DNA of 9,557 bases, taken from the NCBI GenBank assembly GCA_964613675.1, contig CAZTIH010000106.1:1-9557 (forward strand), written 5' to 3'. Positions 1-6,604 of this stretch are shown in pieces (the first letter of the stretch is position 1; each line of letters opens with the position of its first letter). The notes under the pieces were generated by a model. It was given only the letters and a program-made list of their open reading frames with translations. It was not told where the DNA came from and did not search any database. The stretch comes from DAIUCA01 sp964613675 (GTDB taxonomy: Bacteria > Pseudomonadota > Gammaproteobacteria > Competibacterales > Competibacteraceae). Made by a program: the position numbers and the translations under genes.

Positions 1-18
1 GCCAAGGGTTAATTGCAT
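1..18 (-). CDS. Possible start of a leftward gene, cut by the window edge
   Basis: An ATG at 18-16 opens a frame reading MQLTLG before the window ends. An AGGA motif at 30-27 sits 8 bases upstream of the ATG, which is good ribosome binding site geometry. The frame is also open upstream as far as a TAA near 75-73, so a longer product is not excluded. Six residues are too few to name a family. The structured segment at 50-173 lies immediately upstream in the same orientation and could be its leader or a partner RNA. Function unknown; the only support is the start signal. Confidence 0.3.
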
Positions 19-49
19 AAAAAATGTCCTGATGCGTGCGCGAATGCGG

Positions 50-173
50 AAAAACTCGGTGGGACAGCCTTAAAACCGTCCCGTTCTGGCGAGGCTTTCT
101 CCTCGGGCCATAGGCCGCGCCAAGCCCCTAAGGCGTGATGGGTCGCGTTAAGGCTGCCAACCGCCGAGCTTTC
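50..173 (-). ncRNA. Candidate structured noncoding RNA with a long closing stem
   Basis: Bases 65-73 (CAGCCTTAA) and 148-156 (TTAAGGCTG) form a perfect 9-bp inverted repeat. Pairing continues outward: 63 with 158, 61-62 with 161-162, 55-59 with 164-168 and 51-53 with 170-172, with a 2-base bulge at 159-160. That is about 20 Watson-Crick pairs. Inside it three small hairpins follow one another: 90-94/101-105, 106-109/113-116 and 118-121/132-135. The imperfect positions 64/157, 54/169 and 50/173 would be G-U wobbles in RNA from the minus strand but A-C mismatches in plus-strand RNA, while 60/163 favours plus, so minus is mildly preferred. On the minus strand the closing stem ends in CCGAG followed by TTTTT, as in a terminator or attenuator. 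I recognise no known RNA family. Alternatives are a small palindromic mobile element or a transposon end. Confidence 0.4.
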
Positions 174-501
174 GATAGCGATTCACAATGCGACAAAACA
201 ACTCAGGAGAACGCGGTCGAGACGGCACGGGACAAACACAATGCGTTTCTCAAAGCGCTTGGCTTGCTCACCTTGCCGTGAGCTATACAGCGGCTCAGGC
301 TCAATGAAGCCTGCTCCACCAGACGGCTGCCAGCCGATAGTTACGCCTAGAGCAAAACAATTCTGATCTGGATGACGGCGGCGAAAGAAGCGACATTTTT
401 TGCGTAAAGCATGGTGCCAACTAATTAGCCAACCCACTCAACTCACTCCAGTAACATTTTGAGACGCACTTTTGTATTTCGCCGTAAATTGGGGTTTTTC
501 C
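174..501. other. Gene-poor, hairpin-rich stretch; nothing identified
   Basis: No familiar protein or RNA could be recognised here. Two perfect short hairpins lie close together: 296-301/308-313 (CAGGCT and AGCCTG) and 324-328/332-336 (CGGCT and AGCCG). On the minus strand a frame opens with a GTG at 437 and runs to a TGA at 185-183. The same frame is then open again down to a TAA at 11-9, crossing the structured segment at 50-173. Neither half resembles a family I know. A plus-strand frame is also open from about 142 to 368, so long open frames here may only reflect composition. No clear terminator for the leftward gene ending at 502 was found. Confidence 0.4.
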
Positions 502-1749
502 TTACATCAGTCGCATTTTCACGGTTTTAATGCGATGGTGCCCTGTTTCTATGATTTCCACCGTGTAATTCAGCAAATCTAAACAGGTGCCCGGTGCGGG
601 AATCGCTTCCGTGGTTTCCAAAATAATCCCTCCCAAAGTCTTGGGGCCATCCGTAGGTAAGTCCCAATCCAAGGCCCGATTTAACGCACGGATCGTAATG
701 CCTGCATGGATTAAATAGCTACCATCGATTTGTTTCTTGATTTGACGATTATTCGGGGAATTCGCAAACTCACCCACAATTTCTTCCAGTAAATCCTCTA
801 AAGTCACTAATCCCATGACATCTCCATACTCATCGACGACTAAACCAATTTGTTGACGGTTTTGCTGTAAATTGACCAAAACTCGATGTAAAGGCGTACC
901 TTCGGGGATAAAGTAAGGTTCTTGTAGTAGTTTCGCTAACTCTTCCCCGTTTAACTGATCTGTCTGGCTTAACCGCACCACTTGGCGCATGTGTAAAAAT
1001 CCCAGGACTTGGTTCAAATCTCCTCGATAAACAGGCATCCGCGTGTAATGAGTTTGCGCTAATTTCGCCCGATTTTTCTCCCACGCATCGTTCAAATCCA
1101 GTCCCACTACCTCGTTGCGTGGCACCATGATGTCTTCTACGGTCGCCGCGTCTAAGTCAAAAATACTCAGTAATAATTTTTGATGTTCCCGAGGAATCAG
1201 CGTCCCCGACTCCAAAACCACCGTCCGCAATTCCTGCATGTTTAGGTGCGCACTTTGATCATTTTTTCGATGGAATCCCAAAGGTTTCAATAGAAGATCG
1301 ACAAGTGCATTTACCGCCTGTACCAAAGGATGAAATAGCCATAGCAACGGCGATAACACTCGGCCCGCCGGGTACGCCACCCGTTCGGGGTACAACGCGG
1401 CCACCGTTTTCGGACCAATTTCACCAAAAATTAACAGTACAATGGTGAGAAGCACCGTCGCCAAGGGGATGGCCCGCTCGCCCCCAAAGTAAATCGCTAA
1501 TAGCGTCGCAATCGCTGCCGCCGCCGTGTTGATAAAGTTGTTACCAATGAGAATGAGGCCCAATAGGCGGTCAGGGCGTTCGAGGAGTCGCAGGGTTCGT
1601 TTTGCTGCTCGATCTCCTTGACGGGCTCGATGGCGTAGCCGATAGCGATTGAGCGCCATCAAACTGGTCTCAGCACTTGAGAAAAAAGCTGAGGCAAAAA
1701 TTAGAAAAATCAATGCGATAATGAGTAGTAATAGCGTCCAGTCGTTCAA
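502..1749 (-). CDS. corB: CorB-like CNNM/CBS membrane protein (HlyC/CorC family)
   Basis: A 415-residue inner membrane protein of the CorB/YfjD type, a family linked to magnesium and cobalt transport or resistance. Domains in order: a DUF21/CNNM membrane region (about 1-185) with hydrophobic segments at 5-23, 62-84 and 93-112; a CBS pair (about 205-330) starting at DIMVPR; and a CorC/HlyC C-terminal domain (about 338-415). Conserved CNNM motifs are visible: SSAET with Glu27, and GEIGPK with Glu110. The sequence closely follows E. coli YfjD, for example LNRYRLRH, LIGNN, AALYPE and EYGD. The start is TTG at 1749. It is supported by GAGGAAG 7 bases upstream and because the next Met (31) would remove the first membrane segment. 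It lies 45 bp downstream of the ypjD-like gene on the same strand, probably as one transcript. The transported ion cannot be read from sequence. Confidence 0.93.
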   Translation of the reverse strand: MNDWTLLLLIIALIFLIFASAFFSSAETSLMALNRYRLRHRARQGDRAAKRTLRLLERPDRLLGLILIGNNFINTAAAAIATLLAIYFGGERAIPLATVLLTIVLLIFGEIGPKTVAALYPERVAYPAGRVLSPLLWLFHPLVQAVNALVDLLLKPLGFHRKNDQSAHLNMQELRTVVLESGTLIPREHQKLLLSIFDLDAATVEDIMVPRNEVVGLDLNDAWEKNRAKLAQTHYTRMPVYRGDLNQVLGFLHMRQVVRLSQTDQLNGEELAKLLQEPYFIPEGTPLHRVLVNLQQNRQQIGLVVDEYGDVMGLVTLEDLLEEIVGEFANSPNNRQIKKQIDGSYLIHAGITIRALNRALDWDLPTDGPKTLGGIILETTEAIPAPGTCLDLLNYTVEIIETGHHRIKTVKMRLM

Positions 1750-1794
1750 CGACAGACTTCCTCAACGGTGAACTGCCCTAGATTGTAGTCAGAT

Positions 1795-2586
1795 TTAGGG
1801 CCGTTGCAGAATGAGTTCGAGTACAAATCGGCTTCCAAAATACGCAAGGGCCAGTAAACCAAAACCGCTGAGTGTCCAGCGCGTCGCATAGTTGCCGCGC
1901 CAACCAAATTGCCAACGTCCCCATAGCAAAATCGCAAATACCCCCCACGCCAAACAGGCAAATACCATTTTGTGAGCTAAATGTTGTGCAAATAGGTCGC
2001 GAATGAACAAAATGCCGCTCAATAAAGCTAAGGAAAGCAAAATGAATCCCACGGTTAATAGTTGAAATAGTAGGGATTCCATCGCCGTTAGGGGGGGTAA
2101 AAAGTGAAGCCAACCGCCTGGTTTTCGTTGGCGCAATCGTCGATCTTGTGCCGCGAGTAAGATGGCTTGCAATGCGGCTAGTCCTAGTAAGGAATACGCG
2201 AACATCGACAAAATAATGTGAACTTGTAACGGCCAAGGTAAGAAATTTGGCGTATCTGTTGGGAAAATAAGCGATAAAATCAACACAATGGCATTAAAGG
2301 GAAGAAGTAATAATGCCAAAATCTCAAAAGGCAACCAGCTCGACAAGGAAAGTAAGGCGGTTCCCATCAAAAATCCAGATAAGGAAAGCGCCTTTAGAAA
2401 CGCCAAATTTATCCCGTTGACTAAAATAATGCTTTGCCATAACCAAATCCCGTGTAGGCACAGCGCCAATGCCAAGGTGCCTAAGGGCCAACGCCGTTTT
2501 AACTCGGGTCGCCACAAGCGACAGCCAAACAAACAGCCGCTGATGAGATACAGTAAAGCGGTCGCGCCGCCGAGAGTGAGAGTCAT
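1795..2586 (-). CDS. ypjD: YpjD-like inner membrane protein, CcsA cytochrome c assembly family
   Basis: A 263-residue, very hydrophobic protein with about eight predicted membrane segments, matching the short CcsA-like YpjD proteins rather than the full CcsA or CcmF heme lyases. The family hallmarks are in the C-terminal half: QVHIILSMFAYSLLGLAALQ (121-140, with His123), the loop QDRRLRQRKPG, then FQLLTVGF, QHLAHK (His202 and His205) and the tryptophan-rich block LLWGRWQFGWRG (220-231), ending RWTLSGFGLLALAYFGSRFV. Histidines at 45, 123 and 205 could in principle contact heme, but the role of YpjD is not settled and I do not claim a heme lyase. The ATG start at 2586 lies 88 bp from ffh, divergently transcribed. 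A TATGAT at 2628-2623 on the minus strand could be its -10 element, though no good -35 was seen. The ypjD-corB pair beside ffh matches E. coli gene order. Confidence 0.93.
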   Translation of the reverse strand: MTLTLGGATALLYLISGCLFGCRLWRPELKRRWPLGTLALALCLHGIWLWQSIILVNGINLAFLKALSLSGFLMGTALLSLSSWLPFEILALLLLPFNAIVLILSLIFPTDTPNFLPWPLQVHIILSMFAYSLLGLAALQAILLAAQDRRLRQRKPGGWLHFLPPLTAMESLLFQLLTVGFILLSLALLSGILFIRDLFAQHLAHKMVFACLAWGVFAILLWGRWQFGWRGNYATRWTLSGFGLLALAYFGSRFVLELILQRP

Positions 2587-2674
2587 AGGGTCACGCTACT
2601 TGGCGAAGTGGATTGAATCCCCATCATAAATCGTCCCCCCATTTTCACGCTGTACTCCCACGGATCTGACACCC

Positions 2675-4027
2675 ATGTTTAGTCAACTTAGCCAACGATT
2701 ATTGAGTTCACTCAACAAGTTACGGGGCCAAGGTCGCCTCACTGAAGACAATATCAAGGATGCTCTCCGCGAAGTAAGGATGGCATTGCTAGAAGCCGAT
2801 GTGGCCTTACCCGTCGTTAAAATTTTCATCGAACAGGTAAAAACACGCGCGGTCGGGCGTGAAGTGCTCGAAAGTCTGAATCCCGGACAAGTGTTTATTA
2901 AAGTCGTCCATGAAGAACTCGTCCAAATTATGGGCGGCACCGACGCCGAATTGCAGTTTTCCAGTCAACGCCCGGCCATTGTGCTACTTGCGGGATTACA
3001 GGGGGCGGGAAAGACCACGACCGCCGCTAAATTGGCCCGTTGGCTTAAGCAACAACGGAAAACCGTCGGTTTAGTCAGTGTGGACATCTATCGCCCGGCG
3101 GCCATGGAACAGCTTTCCCGCTTAGCTGCGGAATGCGAGGTGTTTTGTCATCCCAGTTCCCCCAACGAAACCCCTTTGCAGATTGTCAAGGCAGCGGTGG
3201 ACAGCGCTCGTAAACAACAACTGGATGTGCTCATCGTCGATACCGCCGGGCGGTTGGCTATTGACGAAAAAATGATGGCGGAAATTGCGGCGCTCCATCA
3301 GGCCCTGTCGCCTACGGAAACGCTGTTCGTCGTCGATGCCATGACGGGTCAAGATGCCGCAAAAACGGCTAAGGCTTTCAACGAAACCCTCCCCCTCACG
3401 GGCGTAATTTTGACCAAGGCGGATGGGGATGCGCGGGGCGGGGCGGCATTGTCCGTGCGATTCGTGACGGGAAAACCGATCAAATTTCTCGGCGTGGGGG
3501 AGAAAACCCAGGCCCTTGAGCGCTTCCACCCGGAACGGATGGCGTCGCGAATCCTGGATATGGGCGATGTACTGTCGCTCGTGGAGCAGGTCGAGCAGAA
3601 AATCGACAAACAGCAGGCAGAAAAACTCGTCAAAAAAATGGCGAAGGGGAAAAATTTTACCCTCGACGACCTGAAAGCCCAGATGGAACAGGTGCTCAAG
3701 ATGGGCGATTTAGGGGATTTGATGAAGATGTTGCCCGGGGGCGGACAGCTTCCCGACGCCATGAAGGGAATGGATAGTCAGAAAGAAATGAAGCGGTTAA
3801 TTGCCATTGTGAATTCGATGACGCCCCAAGAGCGACGGTCGCCCGATGTGATAAACGGTTCGCGCAAACGACGGATTGCCAAGGGATCTGGAACGCAGGT
3901 TCAGGACATCAACAAACTTCTGAAGCAGTTTCAGCAGATGCAGAAAATGATGAAGAAGATGAGTCAACAGGGGGGCATGGAAAAGCTCATGCGGGCCTTT
4001 GGGGGCAAACTTCCCCCGATGCGTTGA
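2675..4027 (+). CDS. ffh: Signal recognition particle protein Ffh (SRP54 GTPase)
   Basis: Ffh binds 4.5S RNA and signal sequences of nascent inner membrane proteins and docks with FtsY, each driving the other's GTP hydrolysis. At 450 residues it has the usual length. The N domain (about 1-90) contains RLTEDN, LREVRMALLEADVALPVV and the ALLEADV motif. The G domain (about 100-295) shows the P-loop GLQGAGKTTT (107-116), DIYRPAA (137-143), DTAGRL (189-194), TKADGDARGGAALS (247-260) and GVGE (273-276). The M domain (about 325-450) is methionine-rich, has LPGGG, and carries the RNA-binding segment INGSRKRRIAKGSG (393-406). The ATG at 2675 gives the standard N-terminus, although the ribosome binding site is weak. 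Downstream is mlaA rather than rpsP, the neighbour found in E. coli. All catalytic motifs are intact. Confidence 0.98.
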   Translation: MFSQLSQRLLSSLNKLRGQGRLTEDNIKDALREVRMALLEADVALPVVKIFIEQVKTRAVGREVLESLNPGQVFIKVVHEELVQIMGGTDAELQFSSQRPAIVLLAGLQGAGKTTTAAKLARWLKQQRKTVGLVSVDIYRPAAMEQLSRLAAECEVFCHPSSPNETPLQIVKAAVDSARKQQLDVLIVDTAGRLAIDEKMMAEIAALHQALSPTETLFVVDAMTGQDAAKTAKAFNETLPLTGVILTKADGDARGGAALSVRFVTGKPIKFLGVGEKTQALERFHPERMASRILDMGDVLSLVEQVEQKIDKQQAEKLVKKMAKGKNFTLDDLKAQMEQVLKMGDLGDLMKMLPGGGQLPDAMKGMDSQKEMKRLIAIVNSMTPQERRSPDVINGSRKRRIAKGSGTQVQDINKLLKQFQQMQKMMKKMSQQGGMEKLMRAFGGKLPPMR

Positions 4028-4065
4028 ACCAATCTTCTGCAACCCCCTTTCGGGTGAATCCATTG

Positions 4066-4818
4066 ATGAGGCATCTTCCTTTGAATAATTGGTTAATTGG
4101 CATTTTAGGGTTGGGATTAACGGGGTGCGCGACGGTAAATGGCGTGAATGATCCCCTGGAACCCGTTAATCGCGTGGTCTTTACGGTAAATGATGGCCTA
4201 GATCGCGCGATTTTGCGGCCCGTTGCTCAGGGATACGATGCGGTGGTGCCCGCTCCCGTACAAACTCGGGTGACAAACTTTTTCAGCAATTTGGGGGAAT
4301 TGACCACAGCAGCCAATGCCCTTTTCCAAGCTAAGCCTCAACAGTCCCTTGAAAGTACGACCCGCTTCGTCTTCAACACGACCTTTGGATTAGCGGGACT
4401 TTTCGATGTCGCAAGCCACATGGATTTGCCCAAACACAATGAAGATTTTGGTCAAACGCTGGGGTATTGGGGGGTTCCTGCCGGGCCATTTTTGGTCTTA
4501 CCGCTCATGGGGCCGAGTACGGTGCGGGATACGGTGGGGAATTTTGCGGACGGTCAGTTGCCGTTACCCAATCTGCTCGATGAAACGATCAATGAGTCTT
4601 CGCGCAATCAGTGGGCGGTTCGCATCCTACAAACGGTGAATATGCGTGCCCAATTTTTGGCAACAGAACGCGCTTTTGCAGAGGCGATGCGGTTGGATCC
4701 CTATGCCTTCCAGCGCGACGCCTATTTGCAGCGACGGGAAAGTTTGATTCGCGATGGGCAGATGACCTTCGAGGATTTTCCCACGGATGACTTTTTTAAC
4801 GATCCCTCGATTCCTTAG
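4066..4818 (+). CDS. mlaA: MlaA (VacJ) outer membrane lipoprotein, lipid asymmetry
   Basis: MlaA sits in the outer membrane with a porin partner and removes phospholipids from the outer leaflet, passing them to MlaC and the inner membrane MlaFEDB complex. From the ATG at 4066 it has 250 residues: a 20-residue lipoprotein signal ending LTG before Cys21, then the family signature DPLEPVNR (29-36), FFSNLGEL, FVFNTTFGLAGLFDVAS, EDFGQTLGYWGV and GPFLVLPLMGPSTVRD. The same frame could begin at a TTG at 4024, which overlaps the ffh stop codon. That adds 14 residues in front of a signal peptide that is already complete, so 4066 is preferred; GTG 4054 is a third option. It directly follows ffh and is probably cotranscribed with it. 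No other mla genes are in the window. Confidence 0.95.
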   Translation: MRHLPLNNWLIGILGLGLTGCATVNGVNDPLEPVNRVVFTVNDGLDRAILRPVAQGYDAVVPAPVQTRVTNFFSNLGELTTAANALFQAKPQQSLESTTRFVFNTTFGLAGLFDVASHMDLPKHNEDFGQTLGYWGVPAGPFLVLPLMGPSTVRDTVGNFADGQLPLPNLLDETINESSRNQWAVRILQTVNMRAQFLATERAFAEAMRLDPYAFQRDAYLQRRESLIRDGQMTFEDFPTDDFFNDPSIP

Positions 4819-4841
4819 AAAGACTGTGATCACTTTATCCG

Positions 4842-4882
4842 TATGAAATAGTTCACATTTAGCAAGCTCACGCAGATATAAA
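4842..4882 (+). promoter_or_regulatory. Candidate CRP-type site and promoter for the chemoreceptor gene
   Basis: TATGA-N6-TCACA at 4842-4857 matches the CRP/Vfr consensus TGTGA-N6-TCACA at 9 of 10 positions. A TATAAA at 4877-4882 could be the -10 element. TTCACA at 4852-4857 could serve as a -35, but the spacer would be 19 bases. With transcription starting near 4889-4891 the site would be centred near -40, close to the -41.5 placement of class II CRP activation, where a poor -35 is expected. A nearby palindrome GTGATCAC (4826-4833) may be a second site. This is read by eye only. Confidence 0.35.
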
Positions 4883-4912
4883 GTCGAACAAAGATTGAAG
4901 TGAGATCGCCCC

Positions 4913-6604
4913 ATGTTAAGTGTTTTTGCCCCTTTGCGCTGGTTATCGGGTAACACCGCCCAGAGCGTCCTGGATCAGGCCATCGACGCCGTTGTGAGTA
5001 TCGACGGCCGCAACCGCGTGACTTATTACAATGATGCCGCCGAACGGCTTTGGGGATGGCGGCGCGATGAGGTGATGGGAAAAAATGTCAAAATGCTTGT
5101 ACCGCAGGAATATCAGGGACCACACGACGATTATGTCAACGCGCATCGTCAGGGGGGGCAGGACAAAATCGTTGGGACTAGCCGAGAAGTCCCCTTACAG
5201 CGCAAGGACGGCCAACGGTTATGGGTATCACTCGCCTTGACGCGCACGCCCGGGTGGAGGTCGATGGGCTACACGGCCATTATTCGAGACATCTCTGCGG
5301 AGCGCGAAAACCGTGAAACTATCGCCCAGACCCTAGAACAGGCCCTCGACGCCGTAGTGTGCATTGATGAGCGCAATCGAGTGACATTCTTTAACGCGGC
5401 AGCGGAACGACTTTGGGGACGGTCGCGGGATGAGGTAGTTGGGCAAAATGTCAAGATGCTGGTGCCGCGCAGTTTGCAGCCCAATCACGACAATTACGTC
5501 AACAATAATCGTCGGACGGGCGTCGATAAGATTGTGGGAACCAGTCGAGAAGTGGAGATTGAAGGAGCGGAGGGTGAAAATCGTTACGCTACCCTGTCGT
5601 TGAGCAAGGTCGTTTTGGAGAACCGCACGATTTACACCGCTTTTTTGAAAGATATTACGGAGGCGGTCGCCCAACGGGAGAAAATGCGTTTGCTGTCGTT
5701 GGTTGCCGATGAAACCGACAACTCGGTGATTATTGCGGATGCAGGCGGTTTTATTGAGTACGTGAACAGCGGATTTGAGCGTCTGACGGGGTATGCGCTG
5801 GAGGAAGTCAAGGGCAAAAAGCCGGGTTGGGTATTACAGGGAAAGCACACGAACCCCGAAACCGTGAAGCGCATTCGAGAAAAACTCAATCTTCGCGAGC
5901 CTTTTTACGAAGAAATCCTCAATTACAATCGCGAGGGCAAGCCATATTGGATTTCACTGGCGATTAATCCAGTCTTCGATCAACAGGGGCAGCTCAAGCA
6001 ATTTGTGTCGGTGCAAGCGAATATCACCATCACCAAGACCATTTCCCTGGAACACAATGTGCGTTTCCAAGCCATTAAACGTTCGACGGCCATGGCAGAT
6101 TGGGAAGTTAAGACGGGAAAACTAATCGACATTAGTTCGGTATTACTGGAAATTTTGGGCACCGACCGTTTGGAGAAAGCCGCGCAATTATTAGCTGATG
6201 CCTATCGAGAGGTGACGGAGGAAGCGCAACTCAAAAGTTTGCGACGGGGCGAGGCGGTGCGATTGGAACTCAAATTGTCGGGGGCAGATGGGCAAGTGCG
6301 TTGGTTGCAGGCGACTTTTAATCCTATTTTGGATGTTGAAAATCAACTCCAAAAGATAGTGTTGTATGCCAACGATGTTACTACCCAACATACGACGTTG
6401 GATCGAATTCGCTCTGTAGTGACTACCATCGACGGGTTAGCGGCCCAAACCAATTTACTGTCGTTAAATGCGGCCATTGAGGCGGCGCGTGCGGGAGAAA
6501 GTGGACGGGGGTTTGCGGTTGTAGCAGCGGAGGTTCGCAATTTAGCGACTCGGTCGGCGGCATCGGCGCAGGAAATCGGACAGATGCTCAAAACGAAAAC
6601 CTGA
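4913..6604 (+). CDS. Soluble four-PAS chemoreceptor with two FixL-like heme PAS domains
   Basis: A 563-residue protein without signal peptide or membrane segments, so probably cytosolic. PAS1 (about 17-130) and PAS2 (about 138-251) are tandem copies. By FixL alignment both keep the proximal heme His (H71, H192), the distal Arg (R91, R212) and the hydrophobic pocket (I86/L107/L109 and I207/L228/L230), suggesting heme and oxygen or other gas sensing. PAS3 (about 262-373) resembles the LOV-like PAS of many PAS chemoreceptors but has GKKPGWVLQG, without the photoactive Cys. PAS4 (about 383-490) is unassigned. The end (about 500-563) is the chemoreceptor hairpin tip: AAQTNLLSLNAAIEAARAGE, GRGFAVVAAEVRNLA and SAQEI. 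This is the CheA/CheW contact region, with almost none of the flanking methylation helices. The ATG at 4913 is weakly supported upstream (GTGAG). The stop shares a base with the acyltransferase start at 6604, suggesting coupled translation. P. aeruginosa BdlA and Aer2 are functional analogies, not proven orthologues. Confidence 0.9.
   Translation: MLSVFAPLRWLSGNTAQSVLDQAIDAVVSIDGRNRVTYYNDAAERLWGWRRDEVMGKNVKMLVPQEYQGPHDDYVNAHRQGGQDKIVGTSREVPLQRKDGQRLWVSLALTRTPGWRSMGYTAIIRDISAERENRETIAQTLEQALDAVVCIDERNRVTFFNAAAERLWGRSRDEVVGQNVKMLVPRSLQPNHDNYVNNNRRTGVDKIVGTSREVEIEGAEGENRYATLSLSKVVLENRTIYTAFLKDITEAVAQREKMRLLSLVADETDNSVIIADAGGFIEYVNSGFERLTGYALEEVKGKKPGWVLQGKHTNPETVKRIREKLNLREPFYEEILNYNREGKPYWISLAINPVFDQQGQLKQFVSVQANITITKTISLEHNVRFQAIKRSTAMADWEVKTGKLIDISSVLLEILGTDRLEKAAQLLADAYREVTEEAQLKSLRRGEAVRLELKLSGADGQVRWLQATFNPILDVENQLQKIVLYANDVTTQHTTLDRIRSVVTTIDGLAAQTNLLSLNAAIEAARAGESGRGFAVVAAEVRNLATRSAASAQEIGQMLKTKT

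Noticed and set aside
65..156. Integron attC site (palindrome with GCGTTAAGGC near its right side)
   Set aside because: The pairing extends well outside the would-be core sites, GTTAAGG lacks the final pyrimidine of GTTRRRY, and the left copy is not RYYYAAC.
183..185. Selenocysteine reading of the TGA inside the leftward frame
   Set aside because: There is no recognisable selenoprotein family and no reason to treat the frame as coding at all.
361..390. TPP riboswitch-like CTGATCTGGAT followed by GGCGGCGAAAGAAG
   Set aside because: The P5 stem is absent (GG is followed by CGGCGG, not a CCAG complement), and there is no GGGGTGC or GCTGAGA box upstream. It looks like a chance match.
1778..2629. 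Long frames on both strands across the ypjD-like gene, including 2288-2629 plus
   Set aside because: They overlap a clearly conserved membrane protein gene and have no recognisable domains or start signals; they are shadows.
3122..4063. Antisense frames inside ffh
   Set aside because: They mirror the codon pattern of a full, conserved Ffh sequence.
5819..5842. Blue-light LOV photoreceptor function for PAS3
   Set aside because: The adduct-forming Cys of the NCR motif is missing.
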